Shown: positions 11,201 to 23,200 of the stretch, one piece after another
Position numbering within the stretch: position 1 is the first letter of the stretch
Layout: every line of letters starts with the position of its first letter
From: Owenia fusiformis
Lineage: Eukaryota > Annelida > Polychaeta > Sabellida > Oweniidae
Reading direction: 5' to 3'
Assembly: GCA_903813345.2 (NCBI GenBank)
Contig: CAIIXF020000001.1
Span: forward strand, 25,535,915 to 25,595,914
DNA: 60,000 nt
The notes under the pieces: generated by a model
Database searches by the model: none
Told to the model about the DNA's origin: nothing
Seen by the model: only the letters and a program-made list of their open reading frames with translations
Made by a program: the position numbers and the translations under genes

Positions 11201-14200
11201 CAGCCGTTGTTGCATCAGCAACTGTTGTTGCAGCATCAGCTGTAGTTGTGTCAGCCACTGTAGTTGTAGCATCAGCTGCTGTAGTATCTGCCGTAGTTGC
11301 GTCAGCCACTGTAGTTGTGTCAGCTACTGTTGTTGTAACATCAGCCGTTGTTGCATCAGCAACTGTTGTTGTAGCATCAGCTGTAGTTGTGTCAGCCACT
11401 GTAGTTGTAACATCAGCTGCTGTAGTATCTGCCGTAGTTGCGTCAGCCACTGTAGTTGTGTCAGATACTGTTGTTGTAACATCAGCCGTTGTTGCATCAG
11501 CAACTGTTGTTGCAGCATCAGCTGTAGTTGTGTCAGCCACTGTAGTTGTAGCATCAGCTGCTGTAGTATCTGCCGTAGTTGCGTCAGCCACAGTAGTTGT
11601 GTCAGCTACTGTTGTTGTAACATCAGCCGTTGTTGCATCAGCAACTGTTGTTGCAGCATCAGCTGTAGTTGTAGCATCAGCTGCTGTAGTATCTGCCGTA
11701 GTTGCGTCAGCCACTGTAGTTGTGTCAGCTACTGTTGTTGTAACATCAGCCGTTGTTGCATCAGCAACTGTTGTTGCAGCATCAGCTGTAGTTGTGTCAG
11801 CCACTGTAGTTGTAGCATCAGCTGCTGTAGTATCTGCCGTAGTTGCGTCAGCCACTGTAGTTGTGTCAGCTTCTGTTGTTGTAACATCAGCCGTTGTTGC
11901 ATCAGCAACTGTTGTTTTAGCATCAGCTGTAGTTGTGTCAGCCACTGTAGTTGTAACATCAGCTGCTGTAGTATCTGCCGTAGTTGCGTCAGCCACTGTA
12001 GTTATATCAGCTACTGTTGTTGTAACATCAGCCGTTGTTGCATCAGCAACTGTTGTTGCAGCATCAGCTGTAGTTGTGTCAGCCACTGTAGTTGTAGCAT
12101 CAGCTGCTGTAGTATCTGCCGTAGTTGCGTCAGCCACTGTAGTTGTGTCAGCTACTGTTGTTGTAACATCAGCCGTTGTTGCATCAGCAACTGTTGTTGC
12201 AGCATCAGCTGCAGTTGTGTCAGCCACTGTAGTTGTAGCATCAGCTGCTGTAGTATCTGCCGTAGCTGCGTCAGCCACTGTAGTTGTGTCAGCTACTGTT
12301 GTTGTAACATCAGCCGTTGTTGCATCAGCAACTGTTGTTGCAGCATTAGCTGTAGTTGTGTCAGCCACTGTAGTTGTAGCATCAGCTGCTGTAGTATCTG
12401 CCGTAGTTGCATCAGCCACTGTAGTTGTGTCAGCTACTGTTGTTGTAACATCAGCCGTTGTTGCATCAGCAACTGTTGTTGTAGCATCAGCTGTAGTTGT
12501 GTCAGCCACTGTAGTTGTAGCATCAGCTGCTGTAGTATCTGCCGTAGTTGCGTCAGCCACTGTAGTTGTGTCAGCTACTGTTGTTGTAACATCAGCCGTT
12601 GTTGCATCAGCAACTGTTGTTGTAGCATCAGCTGTAGTTGTGTCAGCCACTGTAGTTGTAACATCAGCTGCTGTAGTATCTGCCGTAGTTGCATCAGCCA
12701 CTGTAGTTGTGTCAGCTACTGTTGTTGTAACATCAGCCGTTGTTGCATCAGCAACTGTTGTTGTAGCATCAGCTGTAGTTGTGTCAGCCACTGTAGTTGT
12801 AACATCAGCTGCTGTAGTATCTGCCGTAGTTGCGTCAGCCACTGTAGTTGTGTCAGCTACTGTTGTTGTAACATCAGCCGTTGTTGCATTAGCAACTGTT
12901 GTTGCAGCATCAGCTGTAGTTGTGTCAGCCACTGTAGTTGTAGCATCAGCTGCTGTAGTATCTGCCGTAGTTGTAACATCAGCTGCTGTAGTATCTGCCG
13001 TCGTTGCGTCAGCCACTGTAGTTGTGTCAGCTACTGTTGTTGTAACATCAGCCCTTGTTGCATCAGCAACTGTTGTTGTAGCATCAGCTGTAGTTGTGTC
13101 AGCCACTGTAGTTGTAACATCAGCTGCTGTAGTATCTGCCGTAGTTGCGTCAGCCACTGTAGTTGTGTCAGCTACTGTTGTTGTAACATCAGCCGTTGTT
13201 GCATTAGCAACTGTTGTTGCAGCATCAGCTGTAGTTGTGTCAGCCACTGTAGTTGTAGCATCAGCTGCTGTAGTATCTGCCGTAGTTGTGTCAGCCACTG
13301 TAGTTGTGTTAGCTACTGTTGTTGTAACATCAGCCGTTGTTGCATCAGCAACTGTTGTTGTAGCATCAGCTGTAGTTGTGTCAGCCACTGTAGTTGTAGC
13401 ATCAGCTGCTGTAGTATCTGCCGTCGTTGCGTCAGCCACTGTAGTTGTGTCAGCTACTGTTGTTGTAACATCAGCCCTTGTTGCATCAGCAACTGTTGTT
13501 GTAGCATCAGCTGTAGTTGTGTCAGCCACTGTAGTTGTAACATCAGCTGCTGTAGTATCTGCCGTAGTTGCGTCAGCCACTGTAGTTGTGTCAGCTACTG
13601 TTGTTGTAACATCAGCCGTTGTTGCATTAGCAACTGTTGTTGCAGCATCAGCTGTAGTTGTGTCAGCCACTGTAGTCGTAGCATCAGCTGCTGTAGTATC
13701 TGCCGTAGTTGCGTCAGCCACTGTAGTTGTGTCAGCTACTGTTGTTGTAACATCAGCCGTTGTTGCATCAGCAACTGTTGTTGCAGCATCAGCTGTAGTT
13801 GTGTCAGCCACTGTAGTTGTAGCATCAGCTGCTGTAGTATCTGCCTTTGTTGCGTCAGCCACTGTAGTTGTGTCAGCTACTGTTGTTGTAACATCAGCCG
13901 TTGTTGCATCAGCAACTGTTGTTGCAGCATTAGCTGTAGTTGTGTCAGCCACTGTAGTTGTAGCATCAGCTGCTGTAGTATCTGCCGTAGTTGCGTCAGC
14001 CACTGTAGTTGTGTCAGCTACTGTTGTTGTAACATCAGCCGTTGTTGCATCAGCAACTGTTGTTGTAGCATCAGCTGTAGTTGTGTCAGCCACTGTAGTT
14101 GTAGCATCAGCTGCTGTAGTATCTGCCGTAGTTGCGTCAGCCACTGTAGTTGTGTCAGCTACTGTTGTTGTAACATCAGCCGTTGTTGCATCAGCAACTG

Positions 14201-17200
14201 TTGTTGCAGCATCAGCTGTAGTTGTGTCAGCCACTGTAGTTGTAACATCAGCTGCTGTAGTATCTGCCGTAGTTGCGTCAGCCACTGTAGTTGTGTCAGC
14301 TACTGTTGTTGTAACATCAGCCGTTGTTGCATCAGCAACTGTTGTTGCAGCATCAGCTGTAGTTGTGTCAGCCACTGTAGTTGTAGCATCAGCTGCTGTA
14401 GTATCTGCCGTAGTTGCGTCAGCCACTGTAGTTGTGTCAGCTACTGTTGTTGTAACATCAGCCGTTGTTGCATCAGCAACTGTTGTTGTAGCATCAGCTG
14501 TAGTTGTGTCAGCCACTGTAGTTGTAGCATCAGCTGCTGTAGTATCTGCCGTAGTTGCGTCAGCCACTGTAGTTGTGTCAGCTACTGTTGTTGTAACATC
14601 AGCCGTTGTTGCATTAGCAACTGTTGTTGTAGCATCAGCTGTAGTTGTGTCAGCCACTGTAGTTGTAGCATCAGCTGCTGTAGTATCTGCCGTAGTTGCG
14701 TCAGCCACTGTAGTTGTGTCAGCTACTGTTGTTGTAACATTAGCCGTTGTTGCATCAGCAACTGTTGTTGTAGCATCAGCTGTAGTTGTGTCAGCCACTG
14801 TAGTTGTAACATCAGCTGCTGTAGTATCTGCCGTAGTTGCGTCAGCCACTGTAGTTGTATCAGCTACTGTTGTTGTAACATCAGCCGTTGTTGCATCAGC
14901 AACTGTTGTTGCAGCATCAGCTGTAGTTGTGTCAGCCACTGTAGTTGTAGCATCAGCTGCTGTAGTATCTGCCGTAGTTGCGTCAGCCACTGTAGTTGTG
15001 TCAGCTACTGTTGTTGTAACATCAGCCGTTGTTGCATCAGCAACTGTTGTTGCAGCATCAGCTGCAGTTGTGTCAGCCACTGTAGTTGTAGCATCAGCTG
15101 CTGTAGTATCTGCCGTAGCTGCGTCAGCCACTGTAGTTGTGTCAGCTACTGTTGTTGTAACATCAGCCGTTGTTGCATCAGCAACTGTTGTTGCAGCATC
15201 AGCTGTAGTTGTGTCAGCCACTGTAGTTGTAGCATCAGCTGCTGTAGTATCTGCCGTAGTTGCATCAGCCACTGTAGTTGTGTCAGCTACTGTTGTTGTA
15301 ACATCACCCGTTGTTGCATCAGCAACTGTTGTTGTAGCATCAGCTGTAGTTGTGTCAGCCACTGTAGTTGTAGCATCAGCTGCTGTAGTATCTGCCGTAG
15401 TTGCGTCAGCCACTGTAGTTGTGTCAGCTACTGTTGTTGTAACATCAGCCGTTGTTGCATCAGCAACTGTTGTTGTAGCATCAGCTGTAGTTGTGTCAGC
15501 CACTGTAGTTGTAACATCAGCTGCTTTAGTATCTGCCGTAGTTGCATCAGCCACTGTAGTTGTGTCAGCTACTGTTGTTGTAACATCAGCCGTTGTTGCA
15601 TCAGCAACTGTTGTCGCAGCATCAGCTGTAGTTGTGTCAGCCACTGTAGTTGTGTCAGCTACTGTTGTTGTAACATCAACCGTTGTTGCATCAGCAACTG
15701 TTGTTGCAGCATCAGCTGTAGTTGTGTCAGCCACTGTTGTTGTAGCATCAGCTGCTGTAGTATCTGCCGTAGTTGCGTCAGCCACTGTAGTTGTGTCAGC
15801 TACTGTTGTTGTAACATCAGCCGTTGTTGCATCAGCAACTGTTGTTGTAGCATCAGCTGTAGTTGTGTCAGCCACTGTAGTTGTAGCATCAGCTGCTGTA
15901 GTATCTGCCGTAGTTGCGTCAGCCACTGTAGTTGTGTCAGCTACTGTTGTTGTAACATCAGCCGTTGTTGCATCAGCAACTGTTGTTGTAGCATCAGCTG
16001 TAGTTGTGTCAGCCACTGTAGTTGTAACATCAGCTGCTGTAGTATCTGCCGTAGTTGCGTCAGAAACTGTAGTTGTGTCAGCTACTGTTGTTGTACCATC
16101 AGCCGTTGTTGCATCAGCAACTGTTGTTGCAGCATCAGCTGTAGTTGTGTCAGCCACTGTAGTTGTAGCATCAGCTGCTGTAGTATCTGCCGTAGTTGCG
16201 TCAGCCACTGTAGTTGTGTCAGCTACTGTTGTTGTAACATCAGCCGTTGTTGCATCAGCAACTGTTGTTGCAGCATCAGCTGTAGTTGTGTCAGCCACTG
16301 TAGTTGTAGCATCAGCTGCTGTAGTATCTGCCGTAGTTGCGTCAGCCACTGTAGTTGTGTCAGCTACTGTTGTTGTAACATCAGCCGTTGTTGCATCAGC
16401 AACTGTTGTTGTAGCATCAGCTGTAGTTGTGTCAGCCACTGTAGTTGTAGCATCAGCTGCTGTAGTATCTGCCGTAGTTGCGTCAGCCACTGTAGTTGTG
16501 TCAGCTACTGTTGTTGTAACATCAGCCGTTGTTGCATCAGCAACTGTTGTTGTAGCATCAGCTGTAGTTGTGTCAGCCACTGTAGTTGTAACATCAGCTG
16601 CTGTAGTATCTGCCGTAGTTGCGTCAGCCACTGTAGTTGTGTCAGCTACTGTTGTTGTAACATCAGCCGTTGTTGCATCAGCAACTGTTGTTGTAGCATC
16701 AGCTGTAGTTGTGTCAGCCACTGTAGTTGTAACATCAGCCGTTGTTGCATCAGCAACTGTTGTTGTAGCATCAGCTGTAGTTGTGTCAGCCACTGTAGTT
16801 GTAACATCAGCTGCTGTAGTATCTGCCGTAGTTGCGTCAGCCACTGTAGTTGTGTCAGCTACTGTTGTTGTAACATCAGCCTTTGTTGCATCAGCAACTG
16901 TTGTTGCAGCATCAGCTGTAGTTGTGTCAGCCACTGTAGTTGTAGCATCAGCTGCTGTAGTATCTGCCGTAGTTGCGTCAGCCACTGTAGTTGTGTCAGC
17001 TACTGTTGTTGTAACATCAGCCGTTGTTGCATCAGCAACTGTTGTTGCAGCATCAGCTGTAGTTGTGTCAGCCACTGTAGTTGTAGCATCAGCTGCTGTA
17101 GTATCTGCCGTAGTTGCGTCAGCCACTGTAGTTGTGTCAGCTACTGTTGTTGTAACATCAGCCGTTGTTGCATCAGCAACTGTTGTTGCAGCATCAGCTG

Positions 17201-20200
17201 TAGTTGTGTCAGCCACTGTAGTTGTAGCATCAGCTGCTGTAGTATCTGCCGTAGTTGCGTCAGCCACTGTAGTTGTGTCAGCTACTGTTGTTGTAACATC
17301 AGCCGTTGTTGCATCAGCAACTGTTGTTGCAGCATCAGCTGTAGTTGAGTCAGCCACTGTAGTTGTAGCATCAGCTGCTGTAGTATCTGCCGTAGTTGCG
17401 TCAGCCACTGTAGTTGTGTCAGCTACTGTTGTTGTAACATCAGCCGTTGTTGCATCAGCAACTGTTGTTGCAGCATCGGCTGTAGTTGTGTCAGCCACTG
17501 TAGTTGTAGCATCAGCTGCTGTAGTATCTGCCGTAGTTGCGTCAGCCACTGTAGTTGTGTCAGCTACTGTTGTTGTAACATCAGCCGTTGTTGCATCAGC
17601 AACTGTTGTTGCAGCATCGGCTGTAGTTGTGTCAGCCACTGTAGTTGTAGCATCAGCTGCTGTAGTATCTGCCGTAGTTGCGTCAGCCACTGTAGTTGTG
17701 TCAGCTACTGTTGTTGTAACATCAGCCGTTGTTGCATCAGCAACTGTTGTTGCAGCATCAGCTGTAGTTGTGTCAGCCACTGTAGTTGTAGCATCAGCTG
17801 CTGTAGTATCTGCCGTAGTTGCGTCAGCCACTGTAGTTGTGTCAGCTACTGTTGTTGTAACATCAGCCGTTGTTGCATCAGCAACTGTTGTTGCAGCATC
17901 AGCTGTAGTTGTGTCAGCCACTGTAGTTGTAGCATCAGCTGCTGTAGTATCTGCCGTAGTTGCGTCAGCCACTGTAGTTGTGTCAGCTACTGTTGTTGTA
18001 ACATCAGCCGTTGTTGCATCAGCAACTGTTGTTGCAGCATCAGCTGTAGTTGTGTCAGCCACTGTAGTTGTAGCATCAGCTGCTGTAGTATCTGCCGTAG
18101 TTGCGTCAGCCACTGTAGTTGTGTCAGCTACTGTTGTTGTAACATCAGCCGTTGTTGCATCAGCAACTGTTGTTGCAGCATCAGCTGTAGTTGTGTCAGC
18201 CACTGTAGTTGTAGCATCAGCTGCTGTAGTATCTGCCGTAGTTGCGTCAGCCACTGTAGTTGTGTCAGCTACTGTTGTTGTAACATCAGCCGTTGTTGCA
18301 TCAGCAACTGTTGTTGCAGCATCAGCTGTAGGTTGTGTCAGCCACTGTAGTTGTAGCATCAGCTGCTGTAGTATCTGCCGTAGTTGCGTCAGCCACTGTA
18401 GTTGTGTCAGCTACTGTTGTTGTAACATCAGCCGTTGTTGCATCAGCAACTGTTGTTGCAGCATCAGCTGTAGTTGTGTCAGCCACTGTAGTTGTAGCAT
18501 CAGCTGCTGTAGTATCTGCCGTAGTTGCGTCAGCCACTGTAGTTGTGTCAGCTACTGTTGTTGTAACATCAGCCGTTGTTGCATCAGCAACTGTTGTTGC
18601 AGCATCGGCTGTAGTTGTGTCAGCCACTGTAGTTGTAGCATCAGCTGCTGTAGTATCTGCCGTAGTTGCGTCAGCCACTGTAGTTGTGTCAGCTACTGTT
18701 GTTGTAACATCAGCCGTTGTTGCATCAGCAACTGTTGTTGCAGCATCAGCTGTAGTTGTGTCAGCCACTGTAGTTGTAGCATCAGCTGCTGTAGTATCTG
18801 CCGTAGTTGCGTCAGCCACTGTAGTTGTGTCAGCTACTGTTGTTGTAACATCAGCCGTTGTTGCATCAGCAACTGTTGTTGCAGCATCAGCTGTAGTTGT
18901 GTCAGCCACTGTAGTTGTAGCATCAGCTGCTGTAGTGTCTGCCGTAGTTGCGTCAGCCACTGTAGTTGTGTCAGCTACTGTTGTTGTAACATCAGCCGTT
19001 GTTGCATCAGCAACTGTTGTTGCAGCATCAGCTGTAGTTGTGTCAGCCACTGTAGTTGTAGCATCAGCTGCTGTAGTATCTGCCGTAGTTGCGTCAGCCA
19101 CTGTAGTTGTGTCAGCTACTGTTGTTGTAACATCAGCCGTTGTTGCATCAGCAACTGTTGTTGTAGCATCAGCTGTAGTTGTGTCAGCCACTGTAGTTGT
19201 AAGCATCAGCTGCTGTAGTATCTGCCGTAGTTGCGTCAGCCACTGTAGTTGTGTCAGCTACTGTTGTTGTAACATCAGCCGTTGTTGCATCAGCAACTGT
19301 TGTTGCAGCATCAGCTGTAGTTGTGTCAGCCACTGTAGTTGTAGCATCAGCTGCTGTAGTATCTGCCGTAGTTGCGTCAGCCACTGTAGTTGTGTCAGCT
19401 ACTGTTGTTGTAACATCAGCCGTTGTTGCATCAGCAACTGTTGTTGCAGCATCAGCTGTAGTTGTGTCAGCCACTGTAGTTGTAGCATCAGCTGCTGTAG
19501 TATCTGCCGTAGTTGCGTCAGCCACTGTAGTTGTGTCAGCTACTGTTGTTGTAACATCAGCCGTTGTTGCATCAGCAACTGTTGTTGCAGCATCAGCTGT
19601 AGTTGTGTCAGCCACTGTAGTTGTAGCATCAGCTGCTGTAGTATCTGCCGTAGTTGCGTCAGCCACTGTAGTTGTGTCAGCTACTGTTGTTGTAACATCA
19701 GCCGTTGTTGCATCAGCAACTGTTGTTGCAGCATCAGCTGTAGTTGTGTCAGCCACTGTAGTTGTAGCATCAGCTGCTGTAGTATCTGCCGTAGTTGCGT
19801 CAGCCACTGTAGTTGTGTCAGCTACTGTTGTTGTAACATCAGCCGTTGTTGCATCAGCAACTGTTGTTGCAGCATCGGCTGTAGTTGTGTCAGCCACTGT
19901 AGTTGTAGCATCAGCTGCTGTAGTATCTGCCGTAGTTGCGTCAGCCACTGTAGTTGTGTCAGCTACTGTTGTTGTAACATCAGCCGTTGTTGCATCAGCA
20001 ACTGTTGTTGCAGCATCAGCTGTAGTTGTGTCAGCCACTGTAGTTGTAGCATCAGCTGCTGTAGTATCTGCCGTAGTTGCGTCAGCCACTGTAGTTGTGT
20101 CAGCTACTGTTGTTGTAACATCAGCCGTTGTTGCATCAGCAACTGTTGTTGCAGCATCAGCTGTAGTTGTGTCAGCCACTGTAGTTGTAGCATCAGCTGC

Positions 20201-23200
20201 TGTAGTATCTGCCGTAGTTGCGTCAGCCACTGTAGTTGTGTCAGCTACTGTTGTTGTAACATCAGCCGTTGTTGCATCAGCAACTGTTGTTGCAGCATCA
20301 GCTGTAGTTGTGTCAGCCACTGTAGTTGTAGCATCAGCTGCTGTAGTATCTGCCGTAGTTGCGTCAGCCACTGTAGTTGTGTCAGCTACTGTTGTTGTAA
20401 CATCAGCCGTTGTTGCATCAGCAACTGTTGTTGCAGCATCAGCTGTAGTTGTGTCAGCCACTGTAGTTGTAGCATCAGCTGCTGTAGTATCTGCCGTAGT
20501 TGCGTCAGCCACTGTAGTTGTGTCAGCTACTGTTGTTGTAACATCAGCCGTTGTTGCATCAGCAACTGTTGTTGCAGCATCAGCTGTAGTTGTGTCAGCC
20601 ACTGTAGTTGTAGCATCAGCTGCTGTAGTATCTGCCGTAGTTGCGTCAGCCACTGTAGTTGTGTCAGCTACTGTTGTTGTAACATCAGCCGTTGTTGCAT
20701 CAGCAACTGTTGTTGCAGCATCAGCTGTAGTTGTGTCAGCCACTGTAGTTGTAGCATCAGCTGCTGTAGTATCTGCCGTAGTTGCGTCAGCCACTGTAGT
20801 TGTGTCAGCTACTGTTGTTGTAACATCAGCCGTTGTTGCATCAGCAACTGTTGTTGCAGCATCAGCTGTAGTTGTGTCAGCCACTGTAGTTGTAGCATCA
20901 GCTGCTGTAGTATCTGCCGTAGTTGCGTCAGCCACTGTAGTTGTGTCAGCTACTGTTGTTGTAACATCAGCCGTTGTTGCATCAGCAACTGTTGTTGCAG
21001 CATCAGCTGTAGTTGTGTCAGCCACTGTAGTTGTAGCATCAGCTGCTGTAGTATCTGCCGTAGTTGCGTCAGCCACTGTAGTTGTGTCAGCTACTGTTGT
21101 TGTAACATCAGCCGTTGTTGCATCAGCAACTGTTGTTGCAGCATCAGGCTGTAGTTGTGTCAGCCACTGTAGTTGTAGCATCAGCTGCTGTAGTATCTGC
21201 CGTAGTTGCGTCAGCCACTGTAGTTGTGTCAGCTACTGTTGTTGTAACATCAGCCGTTGTTGCATCAGCAACTGTTGTTGCAGCATCGGCTGTAGTTGTG
21301 TCAGCCACTGTAGTTGTAGCATCAGCTGCTGTAGTATCTGCCGTAGTTGCGTCAGCCACTGTAGTTGTGTCAGCTACTGTTGTTGTAACATCAGCCGTTG
21401 TTGCATCAGCAACTGTTGTTGCAGCATCAGCTGTAGTTGTGTCAGCCACTGTAGTTGTAGCATCAGCTGCTGTAGTATCTGCCGTAGTTGCGTCAGCCAC
21501 TGTAGTTGTGTCAGCTACTGTTGTTGTAACATCAGCCGTTGTTGCATCAGCAACTGTTGTTGCAGCATCAGCTGTAGTTGTGTCAGCCACTGTAGTTGTA
21601 GCATCAGCTGCTGTAGTATCTGCCGTAGTTGCGTCAGCCACTGTAGTTGTGTCAGCTACTGTTGTTGTAACATCAGCCGTTGTTGCATCAGCAACTGTTG
21701 TTGCAGCATCAGCTGTAGTTGTGTCAGCCACTGTAGTTGTAGCATCAGCTGCTGTAGTATCTGCCGTAGTTGCGTCAGCCACTGTAGTTGTGTCAGCTAC
21801 TGTTGTTGTAACATCAGCCGTTGTTGCATCAGCAACTGTTGTTGCAGCATCGGCTGTAGTTGTGTCAGCCACTGTAGTTGTAGCATCAGCTGCTGTAGTA
21901 TCTGCCGTAGTTGCGTCAGCCACTGTAGTTGTGTCAGCTACTGTTGTTGTAACATCAGCCGTTGTTGCATCAGCAACTGTTGTTGCAGCATCGGCTGTAG
22001 TTGTGTCAGCCACTGTAGTTGTAGCATCAGCTGCTGTAGTATCTGCCGTAGTTGCGTCAGCCACTGTAGTTGTGTCAGCTACTGTTGTTGTAACATCAGC
22101 CGTTGTTGCATCAGCAACTGTTGTTGCAGCATCAGCTGTAGTTGTGTCAGCCACTGTAGTTGTAGCATCAGCTGCTGTAGTATCTGCCGTAGTTGCGTCA
22201 GCCACTGTAGTTGTGTCAGCTACTGTTGTTGTAACATCAGCCGTTGTTGCATCAGCAACTGTTGTTGCAGCATCGGCTGTAGTTGTGTCAGCCACTGTAG
22301 TTGTAGCATCAGCTGCTGTAGTATCTGCCGTAGTTGCGTCAGCCACTGTAGTTGTGTCAGCTACTGTTGTTGTAACATCAGCCGTTGTTGCATCAGCAAC
22401 TGTTGTTGCAGCATCGGCTGTAGTTGTGTCAGCCACTGTAGTTGTAGCATCAGCTGCTGTAGTATCTGCCGTAGTTGCGTCAGCCACTGTAGTTGTGTCA
22501 GCTACTGTTGTTGTAACATCAGCCGTTGTTGCATCAGCAACTGTTGTTGCAGCATCAGCTGTAGTTGTGTCAGCCACTGTAGTTGTAGCATCAGCTGCTG
22601 TAGTATCTGCCGTAGTTGCGTCAGCCACTGTAGTTGTGTCAGCTACTGTTGTTGTAACATCAGCCGTTGTTGCATCAGCAACTGTTGTTGCAGCATCAGC
22701 TGTAGTTGTGTCAGCCACTGTAGTTGTAGCATCAGCTGCTGTAGTATCTGCCGTAGTTGCGTCAGCCACTGTAGTTGTGTCAGCTACTGTTGTTGTAACA
22801 TCAGCCGTTGTTGCATCAGCAACTGTTGTTGCAGCATCAGCTGTAGTTGTGTCAGCCACTGTAGTTGTAGCATCAGCTGCTGTAGTATCTGCCGTAGTTG
22901 CGTCAGCCACTGTAGTTGTGTCAGCTACTGTTGTTGTAACATCAGCCGTTGTTGCATCAGCAACTGTTGTTGCAGCATCAGCTGTAGTTGTGTCAGCCAC
23001 TGTAGTTGTAGCATCAGCTGCTGTAGTATCTGCCGTAGTTGCGTCAGCCACTGTAGTTGTGTCAGCTACTGTTGTTGTAACATCAGCCGTTGTTGCATCA
23101 GCAACTGTTGTTGCAGCATCGGCTGTAGTTGTGTCAGCCACTGTAGTTGTAGCATCAGCTGCTGTAGTATCTGCCGTAGTTGCGTCAGCCACTGTAGTTG

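Noticed and set aside
7853-11959. Four 76-codon minus-strand Gln/Leu-rich ORFs at 7853, 10901, 11324 and 11729
   Set aside because: They are out-of-frame readings of variant repeat units, useful only as markers of the 423-bp higher-order spacing.
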